64,000 nucleotides of DNA from JABCPE02 sp963530295 (lineage in GTDB: Bacteria > Bacteroidota > Bacteroidia > Flavobacteriales > Weeksellaceae). Under the pieces are notes generated by a model that was not told where the DNA came from, ran no database searches, and worked only from the letters and a program-made list of their open reading frames with translations. The position numbers and the translations under genes were made by a program. Below, piece by piece: positions 42,486 through 50,948 of this stretch. The number at the start of each line of letters is the position of its first letter. Positions within the stretch are counted from its first letter, which is position 1. The stretch is taken from positions 4,286 to 68,285 of the forward strand of contig CAUSCF010000011.1 in assembly GCA_963530295.1 (NCBI GenBank), in the 5' to 3' direction.

Positions 42486-42875
42486 TTATACTCTTCTTCT
42501 TTTTGGTGGTCTACATCCGTTGTGTGGAATAGGTGTAACATCTACTATTTCACTCACTTCTATTCCTGAATTATGAATAGATCTGATTGCAGATTCTCTA
42601 CCTGCACCAGGTCCTTTCACAAACACTTTTACTCTTCTCAAACCAGCTTCATAAGCTACCTGAGAACAGTTTTCTGCTGCAACTTGTGCTGCAAACGGAG
42701 TGTTTTTCTTAGAGCCTCTAAAACCCATTTTACCTGCAGAAGCCCAAGATATCACTTCTCCATTTTTATTGGTCAAAGAGATAATAATATTATTGAAAGA
42801 AGCTTGAATATGCGCTTCTCCAATCGCCTCTACTTTTACTTTTCTTTTTTTAACTACTTTTGCTTGTTTTGCCAT
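42486..42875 (-). CDS. rpsK: 30S ribosomal protein S11
   Basis: 129 residues with a basic N-terminal extension (AKQAKVVKKRKVKVE). The core GEAHIQASFNNIIISLTNKNGEVISWASAGKMGFRGSKKNTPFAAQ and the C-terminal PIPHNGCRPPKRRRV are standard. It lies in the platform of the small subunit, 12 bp after rpsM. Confidence 0.97.
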   Translation of the reverse strand: MAKQAKVVKKRKVKVEAIGEAHIQASFNNIIISLTNKNGEVISWASAGKMGFRGSKKNTPFAAQVAAENCSQVAYEAGLRRVKVFVKGPGAGRESAIRSIHNSGIEVSEIVDVTPIPHNGCRPPKRRRV

Positions 42876-42887
42876 AATTCCTAACGA

Positions 42888-43265
42888 TTATTTACTTGCT
42901 TTTTTCTTATTAGCAACAGTTTTTCTCTTTCCTTTACGAGTTCTAGAGTTATTTTTCGTTCTTTGGCCTCTTAAAGGTAATCCCAGTCTATGACGAATCC
43001 CTCTTTGGCATCCAATATCCATCAATCTCTTGATGTTTAATTGAACTTCAGATCTTAACTCTCCTTCTACTTTTACATTTTCAGAGATATAATTTCTGAT
43101 AGCAGCCAATTCGTCGTCATTCCATTCGTTGACTTTCTTATCTTCGCTGATTCCAGCGTTTTTCAAAATCTCAGACGCAGTGCTTCTACCTATTCCATAA
43201 ATATAAGTAAGTCCTATTACGCCTCTTTTGTTTTTTGGTAAATCTATACCTGCAATTCTCGCCAT
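42888..43265 (-). CDS. rpsM: 30S ribosomal protein S13
   Basis: 125 residues: MARIAGIDLPKNKRGVIGLTYIYGIGRSTASEIL and the signature GQRGIRHRLGLPLRGQRTKNNSRTRKG, then a Lys-rich tail. It contacts tRNA and the subunit bridge. It follows rpmJ by 23 bp. Confidence 0.97.
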   Translation of the reverse strand: MARIAGIDLPKNKRGVIGLTYIYGIGRSTASEILKNAGISEDKKVNEWNDDELAAIRNYISENVKVEGELRSEVQLNIKRLMDIGCQRGIRHRLGLPLRGQRTKNNSRTRKGKRKTVANKKKASK

Positions 43266-43288
43266 AATTTAATTGTATGCTATTTTAA

Positions 43289-43405
43289 TTAGCCTTGTCT
43301 TTGTTTAAATTTAGGGTTCTTTTTGTTAATAATGTACAATCTGCCTTTTCTTCTTACAATTTTGCAGTCTGCACTTCTTTTCTTAATTGATGCTCTAACT
43401 TTCAT
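43289..43405 (-). CDS. rpmJ: 50S ribosomal protein L36
   Basis: 38 residues, MKVRASIKKRSADCKIVRRKGRLYIINKKNPKFKQRQG. It has only one of the zinc ligands, so this is the zinc-independent (C-minus) form of L36. It lies in its usual place between infA (35-bp gap) and rpsM. Confidence 0.95.
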   Translation of the reverse strand: MKVRASIKKRSADCKIVRRKGRLYIINKKNPKFKQRQG

Positions 43406-43440
43406 CTTATATTCTTAATTTTATTCTAACTAATATACTT

Positions 43441-43656
43441 CTAGTATCTAAAAGTAATTCTTCCCTTAGTCAAGTCATATGGAGAAAGTTCTAGTTTCAC
43501 CTTATCACCTGGCAAGAGTTTTATATAGTGCATTCTCATCTTCCCAGAAATATGTGCTATGAGAACATGCCCATTTTCTAGTTCGACACGGAACATGGCG
43601 TTTGATAACGCCTCGACTATTACTCCATCCTGTTCTATATGCTTTTGCTTTGCCAT
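43441..43656 (-). CDS. infA: Translation initiation factor IF-1
   Basis: 71 residues, a single OB fold (MAKQKHIEQDGVIVEALSNAMFRVELENGHVLIAHISGKMRMHYIKLLPGDKVKLELSPYDLTKGRITFRY). It occupies the A-site during initiation. It sits 6 bp downstream of secY, the usual position in Bacteroidota. Confidence 0.98.
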   Translation of the reverse strand: MAKQKHIEQDGVIVEALSNAMFRVELENGHVLIAHISGKMRMHYIKLLPGDKVKLELSPYDLTKGRITFRY

Positions 43657-43662
43657 ATCCTA

Positions 43663-45045
43663 TTACCTTTTTGTTGTTCTTGATAATTTTGACTGCATCA
43701 ATCCATCATAATGATGATTCAAAAGATAAGTGTTTACTTGTTGTACAGTATCCAATATTACACTTACCATAATCAACAATGATGTTCCACCAAAAAATAG
43801 TGAAAATCTGTCTGTTTGTACAAAAGTACCATGAACTATTGCTGGAAGGACTGCAAAGATAGCTAAAAAAATCGAACCTGGCAAAGTTATTTTTGATAAA
43901 ATATCATCTATATAATCTGCTGTTTCTTTCCCTGGTTTAATTTTAGGGATTAATCCGCCATTTCTTTTAAGTTCCTCAGCCATTTGATGGGTAGGAATAG
44001 AAATAGCTGTATAGAAGAAAGAAAATATTATAATCAACAATGCAAATAGAACATTATACTGCCAGCTAAAAACATTTTTAAAGCCTGCTAAAAATGTATT
44101 TGTCTCATCTACTTTAGTCAATAACCCAGGAATGAACATGATTGCCTGCGCAAAAATGATAGGCATCACACCAGCTGCATTTACTTTCAAAGGAATCCAT
44201 TGTCTAGCTCCCTCTGTCAAAGCACTGTTGTGCCCTCCTCTAGCATGGGCTCTGCTCACATATTGTACTGGTATCTTTCTTACAGCAACTGATAACAATA
44301 TCGCTAAAACAATAACTAATAGCCAGAATAAAACTTCTACTAAAATAATGATAGAACCTAATCCTCCTTTGCTAGTCTGCTGAGTAACTTCATCTACAAA
44401 AGCCATAGGAAGATCTGCTAGTATCCCCACCATTATCAATATAGATATACCGTTACCGATACCTCTATCAGTTATCTTCTCACCCAACCACATAGAAAAC
44501 AAGGATCCTGTTACAAGAATTACTATACTAGGTAACCAGAACATCACAGATTCAGGTTCTACATAATAAGCAGTTCTGAACTGTGCATAAGGTAAAAACT
44601 CATTTGTTATAGTACCTAGATAAAACGGAGCCTGAACTAGACATACTCCTATTGTAAGCCATCTTGTTATTTGGTTTAGAGTATTTCTTCCACTTTCTCC
44701 ATCTTTTTGTAGTTTTTGAAAATATGGAACTAGCATTCCCATTAACTGAACTATAATAGATGCAGAAATATACGGCATAATACCTAAAGCCAATATAGAA
44801 GCCCTACCAAAAGCACCTCCTGTAAAAGATGATAACAAACTCAAAAAACCTGTTCCTTGCTTGCTACCTCCCTGATTTTGGTAATGCTGCAAAAGATTCC
44901 CTACCTCGTCCAAATTAATGGCAGGCAGGGAAATATATGATGCGAATCTATACACCAATACAAGAGAAATAGTAAATAATATTTTTTCTCTTAATTCTTC
45001 AAGACTCCAAATGTTTTTGAGTGTTTGTATAAATCCTTTCTTCAT
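43663..45045 (-). CDS. secY: Preprotein translocase subunit SecY
   Basis: 460 residues with ten membrane helices. It shows the N-terminal LREKILFTISLVLVYRFASYISLPAINLDEV, the plug/helix-2 region (ALGIMPYISASIIVQLMGML), WLGEKITDRGIGNGISILIMVGI, and the loop NGGLIPKIKPGKETADYIDDIL. It forms the Sec channel with SecE and SecG. It follows rplO by 8 bp. Confidence 0.98.
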   Translation of the reverse strand: MKKGFIQTLKNIWSLEELREKILFTISLVLVYRFASYISLPAINLDEVGNLLQHYQNQGGSKQGTGFLSLLSSFTGGAFGRASILALGIMPYISASIIVQLMGMLVPYFQKLQKDGESGRNTLNQITRWLTIGVCLVQAPFYLGTITNEFLPYAQFRTAYYVEPESVMFWLPSIVILVTGSLFSMWLGEKITDRGIGNGISILIMVGILADLPMAFVDEVTQQTSKGGLGSIIILVEVLFWLLVIVLAILLSVAVRKIPVQYVSRAHARGGHNSALTEGARQWIPLKVNAAGVMPIIFAQAIMFIPGLLTKVDETNTFLAGFKNVFSWQYNVLFALLIIIFSFFYTAISIPTHQMAEELKRNGGLIPKIKPGKETADYIDDILSKITLPGSIFLAIFAVLPAIVHGTFVQTDRFSLFFGGTSLLIMVSVILDTVQQVNTYLLNHHYDGLMQSKLSRTTKR

Positions 45046-45053
45046 TATTTTTT

Positions 45054-45500
45054 TTATAGAGTGATTGCTTTACCTCCTACTTTGTTTATTGCTTCTTCAG
45101 CAGATTTAGTAAATTTATTTGCAGAAATAGAAACTCCTGATTTTAGTTCCCCTCTACCCATAATTTTTACTAATTCATTTTTAGAAGACAATCCGTTTTC
45201 AACCAAAACTTCTTTAGTAATTTCAGTTAAATTTTTAGCATCAATTAATGATTGAATAGTATCCAAGTTTATTGCTCTATACTCTTTTCTATTCACATTA
45301 TTGAAACCAAACTTTGGAAGTCTTCTTTGTAAAGGCATTTGTCCTCCTTCAAAACCTATTTTGGTAGAGTTACCAGATCTTGATTTAGCACCTTTGTGAC
45401 CTCTTGTAGAAGTACCTCCTTTACCACTACCTTGTCCTCTACCTAATCTTTTAGAGTTGTGAGTAGCTCCTGATGCTGGTTTAATATTACTTAAATTCAT
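45054..45500 (-). CDS. rplO: 50S ribosomal protein L15
   Basis: 148 residues from the ATG at 45500 (MNLSNIKPASGATHNSKRLGRG); an upstream in-frame start adds residues unlike L15. The glycine-rich GRGQGSGKGGTSTRGHKGAKSRSG is the 23S rRNA-binding extension. A 75-bp gap separates it from rpmD. Confidence 0.96.
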   Translation of the reverse strand: MNLSNIKPASGATHNSKRLGRGQGSGKGGTSTRGHKGAKSRSGNSTKIGFEGGQMPLQRRLPKFGFNNVNRKEYRAINLDTIQSLIDAKNLTEITKEVLVENGLSSKNELVKIMGRGELKSGVSISANKFTKSAEEAINKVGGKAITL

Positions 45501-45575
45501 AATTGTCTTAAATTTAAAATTCAAATCAAAAGATTTAATGCCAATCGCTCAGCATTAAACCTTTTAAGATTATTT

Positions 45576-45752
45576 TTATTTTTGAACTTCTACTAAATGT
45601 TTTACTGCTGCTACCATTCCTAAAATTGATGGTGTAGCTTCGTGCTCTACTACTTGGTTCAATTTTCTAAGACCTAATGCCTCAAGTGTTAATTTTTGAG
45701 TTTTAGTTCTACCAATAGCACTTCTTACTTGTTTTACTTTAATTGTTGCCAT
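45576..45752 (-). CDS. rpmD: 50S ribosomal protein L30
   Basis: 58 residues: MATIKVKQVRSAIGRTKTQK, LTLEALGLRKLNQVVEHEAT, PSILGMVAAVKHLVEVQK. A complete short bacterial L30, located between rpsE (13-bp gap) and rplO. Confidence 0.95.
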   Translation of the reverse strand: MATIKVKQVRSAIGRTKTQKLTLEALGLRKLNQVVEHEATPSILGMVAAVKHLVEVQK

Positions 45753-45765
45753 TTTTCTTTAAAAA

Positions 45766-46287
45766 TTAACCGTTGAACACTTTATTTAGAGAAATCCCTC
45801 TCATTCTTGCGATTTCCTCTGGTCTTCTGATATCTAACAACGCCTTGAATGTAGCTTTTACCACATTGTGAGGGTTAGAAGAACCTTTAGACTTTGACAA
45901 TACATCATGCACTCCCGCAGATTCTAGAACGGCTCTCACCGCTCCCCCTGCGATAAGCCCTGTACCATGAGATGCAGGTCTTAGGAAGATATCAGCTCCT
46001 CCGTATCTTGCAGATGTTTGATGAGGAATTGTATGATTGATTACAGGTACTCTCACTAAGTTTTTCTTAGCTTCTTCTACTGCTTTAGAAATTGCAGACG
46101 CAACTTCTTTAGATTTACCAAGACCATGACCAATCACACCATCTTCATTTCCTACCACAACGATAGCAGAAAATCCGAAAGCGCGACCTCCTTTGGTTAC
46201 CTTGGTTACTCTGTTCACAGCAACTAGACGATCTACTAATTCTAATCCTCCAGGTTTTACTCTTTCTATATTATCTATTCCTAACAT
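45766..46287 (-). CDS. rpsE: 30S ribosomal protein S5
   Basis: 173 residues. The double-stranded RNA-binding-like N-domain has LVDRLVAVNRVTKVTKGGRAFGFSAIVVVGNEDGVIGHGLGKSKEV, and the C-domain GTGLIAGGAVRAVLESAGVHDVLSKSKGSSNPHNVVKA. It is involved in decoding fidelity. It follows rplR by 18 bp. Confidence 0.97.
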   Translation of the reverse strand: MLGIDNIERVKPGGLELVDRLVAVNRVTKVTKGGRAFGFSAIVVVGNEDGVIGHGLGKSKEVASAISKAVEEAKKNLVRVPVINHTIPHQTSARYGGADIFLRPASHGTGLIAGGAVRAVLESAGVHDVLSKSKGSSNPHNVVKATFKALLDIRRPEEIARMRGISLNKVFNG

Positions 46288-46305
46288 ATTTCGATACTTT
46301 TAAAA

Positions 46306-46659
46306 TTAGAATTGAAGACCTCCTTCTCTAGCACCATCAGCAAGAGCTTTTATTCTTCCATGATATACGAAACCATTTCTATCAAAAACTACTTTTTCAT
46401 AGCCTGCTGCTTTTGCTTTTTCAGCAATTCTTTTACCTACTGCTGCTGCTACTTCAGTTTTTGTTCCTTTAGCGTTTACTTCTTTCTCTCTAGAAGAAGC
46501 GAATACTAAAGTTTTACCTTCTTTGTCATCGATCAACTGAGCATAAATTTCTTTATTACTCTTATATACAGATAATCTTGGTGATGCCTGAGTACCGGAG
46601 ATTTTCCCTCTTACTCTTCTCTTTATTCTGTTTCTTTTTTCTACTTTTGTTAATGCCAT
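46306..46659 (-). CDS. rplR: 50S ribosomal protein L18
   Basis: 117 residues; basic N-terminus (MALTKVEKRNRIKRRVRGKISGTQASPRLSVYKSNKEIYAQLIDD) and C-terminal FDRNGFVYHGRIKALADGAREGGLQF. It binds 5S rRNA together with L5. The gap after rplF is 11 bp. Confidence 0.97.
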   Translation of the reverse strand: MALTKVEKRNRIKRRVRGKISGTQASPRLSVYKSNKEIYAQLIDDKEGKTLVFASSREKEVNAKGTKTEVAAAVGKRIAEKAKAAGYEKVVFDRNGFVYHGRIKALADGAREGGLQF

Positions 46660-46670
46660 TTCCTTAAATT

Positions 46671-47216
46671 TTAAGCAGATTTACCAGCTTTTCTTCTAAC
46701 ATTTTCTCCTACAAATCTCACACCTTTTCCTTTGTAAGGTTCAGGTTTTCTAAATGATCTGATTTTTGCAACCACCATTCCCAATAATTGTTTATCATGA
46801 GATGATAAAGTGATGATTGGGTTCTTACCTTTTTCAGTCTCAGTATTTAATGTGATTTCCTTAGGAAGTTCCATTATAATACCATGAGAGAAACCTAGAG
46901 CCAACTCCAGTTTTTGTCCTGAGTGAGATGCTCTATAACCTACACCTACTAATTCTAACTGTTTTGTAAACCCTTCTGAAACACCAACTACCATATTGTT
47001 GATTAGTGCTCTATAAAGACCATGAAGAGATCTATGTTCTTTAGAATCAGATGGTCTGTTTACTGTTAGTTCAGCACCTTCTTGTGCTATCGTAATCCCT
47101 TTAGTGATTTCTTGAGAAAGTTCACCTTTTGGTCCTTTCACAGTTACTACATTATTAGAAAATGATACTGTAACTCCTGCTGGGATTGTTATAATTGATT
47201 TACCAATTCTTGACAT
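46671..47216 (-). CDS. rplF: 50S ribosomal protein L6
   Basis: 181 residues, two L6 repeats (SRIGKSIITIPAGVTVSFSNNVVTVKGPKGEL and LELALGFSHGIIMELPKEITLNTET). The C-terminal EPYKGKGVRFVGENVRRKAGKSA is the classic signature. It follows rpsH by 16 bp. Confidence 0.97.
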   Translation of the reverse strand: MSRIGKSIITIPAGVTVSFSNNVVTVKGPKGELSQEITKGITIAQEGAELTVNRPSDSKEHRSLHGLYRALINNMVVGVSEGFTKQLELVGVGYRASHSGQKLELALGFSHGIIMELPKEITLNTETEKGKNPIITLSSHDKQLLGMVVAKIRSFRKPEPYKGKGVRFVGENVRRKAGKSA

Positions 47217-47232
47217 TATTCCTATTTATAAA

Positions 47233-47631
47233 TTAATATACATAGCAGATTACTTCACCTCCTACTTTCTCTTGTCTTGCTTTTTTATCAGTCATTACTC
47301 CTTTAGAAGTAGAGATAATAGCTATTCCCAAACCGTTCAATACTCTTGGAAGTTCATCTGAACCAGCGTATTTTCTCAAACCAGGTCTAGAAGCTCTCTG
47401 AATAGACTTGATCGCTGGTTTGTTAGTTTGCTTGTCATACTTCAAAGCGATTTTGATAGTCCCTTGAACAGCATTATCTTCAAACTTATAGTTCAAGATG
47501 TACCCTTGATCAAATAGGATTTTCGTAATCTCCTTTTTAATTTTCGATGCAGGAATTTCCACCACTTTGTGGCCTGCGCTTTGTGCGTTCCTTACTCTAG
47601 TTAGGAAATCTGAAATTGGATCTGTTACCAT
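47233..47631 (-). CDS. rpsH: 30S ribosomal protein S8
   Basis: 132 residues: TDPISDFLTRVRNAQSAGHKVVEIPASKIKKEI and the end GLGIAIISTSKGVMTDKKARQEKVGGEVICYVY. It binds helix 21 of 16S rRNA and in E. coli represses the spc operon by binding near rplE; no equivalent site was identified here. An 82-bp gap follows rpsN. Confidence 0.97.
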   Translation of the reverse strand: MVTDPISDFLTRVRNAQSAGHKVVEIPASKIKKEITKILFDQGYILNYKFEDNAVQGTIKIALKYDKQTNKPAIKSIQRASRPGLRKYAGSDELPRVLNGLGIAIISTSKGVMTDKKARQEKVGGEVICYVY

Positions 47632-47713
47632 TTTTCTTTTTTTTTAATTATTGGTTAATGATAATTAGTTTTGCAATTTTTACAACTTAATTATCTCGAT
47701 TTGTTAAAAATTG

Positions 47714-47983
47714 TTACCAACTTGCTTTTTTAACACCAGGGATAAGTCCTTGGTTTGCCATTTCTCTGAAAGTAACTCTCGAAATTCCGAAGATTCTCAT
47801 ATACCCTCTTGGTCTTCCTGTAAGTTTGCATCTGTTGTGCAATCTCACTGGAGAAGCATTTTTAGGCAATTTTTGTAGAGCTTCGTAATCTCCCGCTTCT
47901 TTCAAAGCTTTTCTTTTAGCGGCATATTTAGCAACTAGTGCTTCTCTTTTGCGCTCACGCGCTTTCATTGATTCCTTTGCCAT
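47714..47983 (-). CDS. rpsN: 30S ribosomal protein S14
   Basis: 89 residues, the long zinc-independent form with a single Cys (VRLHNRCKLTGRPRGYMRIFGISRVTFREMANQGLIPGVKKASW). It starts 2 bp after the rplE stop. Confidence 0.97.
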   Translation of the reverse strand: MAKESMKARERKREALVAKYAAKRKALKEAGDYEALQKLPKNASPVRLHNRCKLTGRPRGYMRIFGISRVTFREMANQGLIPGVKKASW

Positions 47984-47985
47984 GA

Positions 47986-48537
47986 TTAGTTCTTTTTAAA
48001 CGGTAATCCGAAATGAGTTAATAAAACTTTAGCTTCTTTATCTGTTTTAGCAGAAGTCACAAAAGTAATATCCATACCTTGGATTTTTTTCACTTTATCA
48101 ATCACGATTTCAGGGAAGATAATCTGCTCGGTAATACCCAAGTTGTAGTTACCTCTTCCATCAAAACCATCAGCTTTGATTCCGCTGAAATCTCTGATTC
48201 TTGGTAGTGCAGAAGATGTAAGTCTATCTAAAAATTCGTACATTCTGTCTGCTCTTAGTGTTACTTTCGCTCCAATTGGAACACCTCTTCTCAATTTGAA
48301 TGATGCTTCATCTTTTTTAGAGATTGTTCCTACTGCTTTTTGTCCAGTAATTGCTGTAAGTTCTTCTACCGCATAATCTACAATCTTCTTATCTTGTACT
48401 GCATCTCCCAAACCTTGAGAAAGTACGATTTTCTCTAATCTTGGTACTTGCATTACAGACTTATACCCAAATTCTTCCATCATTGCTGGAACAATTTTTT
48501 CTTTATATAATTTTTTGGGTCTAGCTATGTATTCCAT
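47986..48537 (-). CDS. rplE: 50S ribosomal protein L5
   Basis: 183 residues: YKEKIVPAMMEEFGYKSVMQVPRLEKIVLSQGLGDAVQDKK, FKLRRGVPIGAKVTLRADRMYEFLDRLTSSALPRIRDF, FPEIVIDKVKKIQGMDITFVTSAKTDKEAKVLL. It binds 5S rRNA in the central protuberance. It follows rplX by 11 bp. Confidence 0.97.
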   Translation of the reverse strand: MEYIARPKKLYKEKIVPAMMEEFGYKSVMQVPRLEKIVLSQGLGDAVQDKKIVDYAVEELTAITGQKAVGTISKKDEASFKLRRGVPIGAKVTLRADRMYEFLDRLTSSALPRIRDFSGIKADGFDGRGNYNLGITEQIIFPEIVIDKVKKIQGMDITFVTSAKTDKEAKVLLTHFGLPFKKN

Positions 48538-48548
48538 CTTTTAGTCTT

Positions 48549-48869
48549 TTATAAAATTTCACCAGATTTTTTTGCAAATCTTACTTTTTTATCTCCTTCC
48601 ATTTTGTATCCAACTTTTGTAGCTTTTCCTGTTTTAGGATCTACTAATGCTAAGTTAGAAATATGGATTGAAGCTTCCTTTTCTACAATTCCTCCTTGTG
48701 GATTAGACGCAGATGGCTTTACATGCTTCTTTACGATATTAAGACCTGCAACTACAGCTCTATTTTTATCTTTAATTACAGCAATAACTTCACCCGTTTT
48801 ACCTTTAATGTTTTTGTTACCTGTTGTAACAATTACATTATCTCCTTTTTTGATTTTTAACTTTGTCAT
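48549..48869 (-). CDS. rplX: 50S ribosomal protein L24
   Basis: 106 residues; the KOW motif at the N-terminus reads KIKKGDNVIVTTGNKNIKGKTGEVIAV, followed by VVAGLNIVKKHVKPSASNPQGGIVEKEASIHISN. It is an early assembly protein. It follows rplN by 11 bp. Confidence 0.97.
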   Translation of the reverse strand: MTKLKIKKGDNVIVTTGNKNIKGKTGEVIAVIKDKNRAVVAGLNIVKKHVKPSASNPQGGIVEKEASIHISNLALVDPKTGKATKVGYKMEGDKKVRFAKKSGEIL

Positions 48870-48880
48870 CTTTCTAGAAT

Positions 48881-49249
48881 TTATAAAACTTCAGGGGCTA
48901 ATGAAATTACTTTCATATATTCTTTATCTCTCAACTCTCTAGCAACAGGTCCGAAAACACGAGTTCCTCTCATTTCTCCCGCTGCATTGAGCAAAACACA
49001 AGCATTGTCATCGAAACTGATGTATGAACCATCTTTTCTGCGAACAGCTTTTTTAGTTCTTACTACAACAGCTTTAGACACTTGTCCTTTCTTTGCATTT
49101 CCTGATGGAGTAGCATCTTTAATAGTAACTACGATTTTATCACCAACAGAAGCATATCTTCTTCTAGTACCACCTAGAACTCTGATTACTAGCACCTCTT
49201 TAGCACCAGTGTTATCAGCTACTTTTAATCTTGATTCAGTTTGTAACAT
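48881..49249 (-). CDS. rplN: 50S ribosomal protein L14
   Basis: 122 residues, MLQTESRLKVADNTGAKEVLVIRVLGGTRRRYASVGDKIVVTIKDATP and the end GTRVFGPVARELRDKEYMKVISLAPEVL. Start and rpsQ stop share one base (TAATG), so translation is probably coupled. Confidence 0.98.
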   Translation of the reverse strand: MLQTESRLKVADNTGAKEVLVIRVLGGTRRRYASVGDKIVVTIKDATPSGNAKKGQVSKAVVVRTKKAVRRKDGSYISFDDNACVLLNAAGEMRGTRVFGPVARELRDKEYMKVISLAPEVL

Positions 49250-49503
49250 TACTTAGCTCTTTCTATAATTCTTACTAATCTCCATCTCTTATTCTTACTC
49301 AAAGGTCTAGTTTCTTGGATTAGAACTGTATCACCTTCGTTACACTCGTTGTTCTCATCATGTGCAGTATATTTTTTCGTTTTTAATACGAATTTACCGT
49401 ACATAGGATGTTTCATTCTCATAGTTTCACTAACAACAATGGTTTTTTCCATTTTATTGCTCGAAACTATTCCTATTCTTTCTTTTCTTAAATTTCTTTC
49501 CAT
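49249..49503 (-). CDS. rpsQ: 30S ribosomal protein S17
   Basis: 84 residues: RNLRKERIGIVSSNKMEKTIVVSETMRMKHPMYGKFVLKTKKYTAHDENNECNEGDTVLIQETRPLSKNKRWRLVRI. OB-fold 16S rRNA binder. It follows rpmC by 14 bp and overlaps rplN by one base. Confidence 0.97.
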   Translation of the reverse strand: MERNLRKERIGIVSSNKMEKTIVVSETMRMKHPMYGKFVLKTKKYTAHDENNECNEGDTVLIQETRPLSKNKRWRLVRIIERAK

Positions 49504-49517
49504 GCTTAAAATGAAAA

Positions 49518-49703
49518 TTATTGTTTGTTAGTTAACTCGGTTTCAAGTCTTGCGATTGTTCTTCTTAAATCTCTGATTTGAATAGGATTTTCTACTGGGC
49601 TAATTTTGTGAGCCAATTTTGTTTTGCTGTAAGTAGATCTCAACTCTACTAATTTCGCCTTGATATCCTCTACGCTTAAGTTCTTAATTTCAGCTTGTTT
49701 CAT
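49518..49703 (-). CDS. rpmC: 50S ribosomal protein L29
   Basis: 61 residues, two helices (KNLSVEDIKAKLVELRSTYSKTKLAHKISPVENPIQIRDLRRTIARLETEL). It is near the peptide exit tunnel. It follows rplP by 11 bp. Confidence 0.95.
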   Translation of the reverse strand: MKQAEIKNLSVEDIKAKLVELRSTYSKTKLAHKISPVENPIQIRDLRRTIARLETELTNKQ

Positions 49704-49714
49704 AATTTCGAGAT

Positions 49715-50140
49715 TTATTGTGGTTGAACAAAATCATTAGCTACTATGAACTTCGTAACTACTGGAAGTTTTTGTGCAGCAAGTCTTAACGCTTCTTTCG
49801 CTACTTCGTAAGGTACTCCTCCGATTTCAAACATTACTCTTCCTGGTTTTACTACAGCTACCCAGTATTCTACAGCACCTTTACCTTTACCCATCCTTAC
49901 TTCAGCTGGTTTTTTAGTAATTGGCTTATCTGGGAATATTTTAATCCATAGTTGCCCCTCTCTCTTCATATATCTTGTAGCAGCGATACGAGCCGCCTCA
50001 ATCTGTCTTGCAGTGATCCAAGCACCTTCCATGGCTTTAATTCCGAATGTTCCGTAAGCTAACTGAGCTCCTCTGTTAGCATTACCTTTCATTTTCATTT
50101 TATGAACACGACGGAACTTGGTTCTTTTTGGTTGTAACAT
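49715..50140 (-). CDS. rplP: 50S ribosomal protein L16
   Basis: 141 residues: MLQPKRTKFRRVHKMKMKGNANRGAQLAYGTFGIKAMEGAWITARQIEAARIAATRYMKREGQLWIKIFPDKPITKKPAEVRMGKGKGAVEYWVA. It organises the A-site tRNA region. A 93-bp gap with short AT-rich repeats separates it from rpsC. Confidence 0.97.
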   Translation of the reverse strand: MLQPKRTKFRRVHKMKMKGNANRGAQLAYGTFGIKAMEGAWITARQIEAARIAATRYMKREGQLWIKIFPDKPITKKPAEVRMGKGKGAVEYWVAVVKPGRVMFEIGGVPYEVAKEALRLAAQKLPVVTKFIVANDFVQPQ

Positions 50141-50142
50141 AA

Positions 50143-50178
50143 TTTTAGAATTTTAGATCTTAGATTTTAAATTTTAGA
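50143..50178. repeat. Short AT-rich tandem repeat between rpsC and rplP
   Basis: TTTTAGA or CTTAGA recurs four times in about 36 bp (50143, 50151, 50159, 50172) inside the largest gap of the first half of the operon. No terminator or promoter consensus is obvious. Confidence 0.6.
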
Positions 50179-50233
50179 TTTTAAAAGGTAACGGCATTTA
50201 AAATTTTCAATTTCAAACCTAAAATTTCATTAA

Positions 50234-50941
50234 TTATTTTCTTTCTCTTTTTTTACCTCCTCCTGATGCAGGCCCTTTCTTTTGTGGTTGTCCTACAAGT
50301 GGAGAAAGCTCTCTCTTACCATATACTTCACCCTTCATAATCCACACTTTAACACCCAATCTACCATAAGTAGTGTGTGCTTCTGCGATATGATAATCTA
50401 TATCTGCTCTGAATGTAGATAGAGGAATTCTTCCTTCTTTGAAAGATTCTGATCTTGCCATTTCAGCTCCGTTCAATCTTCCAGAAATCTGAACTTTTAT
50501 CCCCTCTGCTCCCATTCTCATAGAACCAGCGATAGCCATTTTAACAGCTCTTCTGTAAGAAATTCTGTTTTCAATTTGCTTAGCAATGCTATCCGCAACC
50601 AATACAGCATCTAATTCTGGTCTCTTAATTTCAAAGATGTTAATTTGAATATCCTTATCAGTGATTTTCTTTAACTCTTCTTTTAATTTATCAACCTCTT
50701 GACCACCTTTACCAATGATTAAACCTGGTCTTGCTGTAGTGATTGTAACAGTAACTAACTTTAATGTTCTTTCTATAAAGATTCTAGAGATTCCACCTTT
50801 AGATAATCTAGCCTCAAGGTATCTTCTGATCTTATAGTCTTCTGCGATTCTATCCCCATAATCATTTCCTCCAAACCAGTTAGAATCCCAACCTCTAATG
50901 ATTCCTAATCTATTACCAATTGGATTTGTCTTCTGTCCCAT
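50234..50941 (-). CDS. rpsC: 30S ribosomal protein S3
   Basis: 235 residues. The N-terminus (MGQKTNPIGNRLGIIRGWDSNWF) is followed by a KH domain (TARPGLIIGKGGQEVDKLKEELKKI), then the S3 C-domain (ISGRLNGAEMARSESFKEGRIPLSTFRADIDYHIAEAHTTYGRLGVKVWIMKGE), and a basic tail. It lines the mRNA entry channel. It follows rplV by 7 bp. Confidence 0.97.
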   Translation of the reverse strand: MGQKTNPIGNRLGIIRGWDSNWFGGNDYGDRIAEDYKIRRYLEARLSKGGISRIFIERTLKLVTVTITTARPGLIIGKGGQEVDKLKEELKKITDKDIQINIFEIKRPELDAVLVADSIAKQIENRISYRRAVKMAIAGSMRMGAEGIKVQISGRLNGAEMARSESFKEGRIPLSTFRADIDYHIAEAHTTYGRLGVKVWIMKGEVYGKRELSPLVGQPQKKGPASGGGKKRERK

Positions 50942-50948
50942 ACCTTGA

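Noticed and set aside
42573..42884. Open frame opposite rpsK
   Set aside because: Antisense shadow of a highly conserved ribosomal gene; the predicted protein is Phe/Ser/Cys-rich with no domain.
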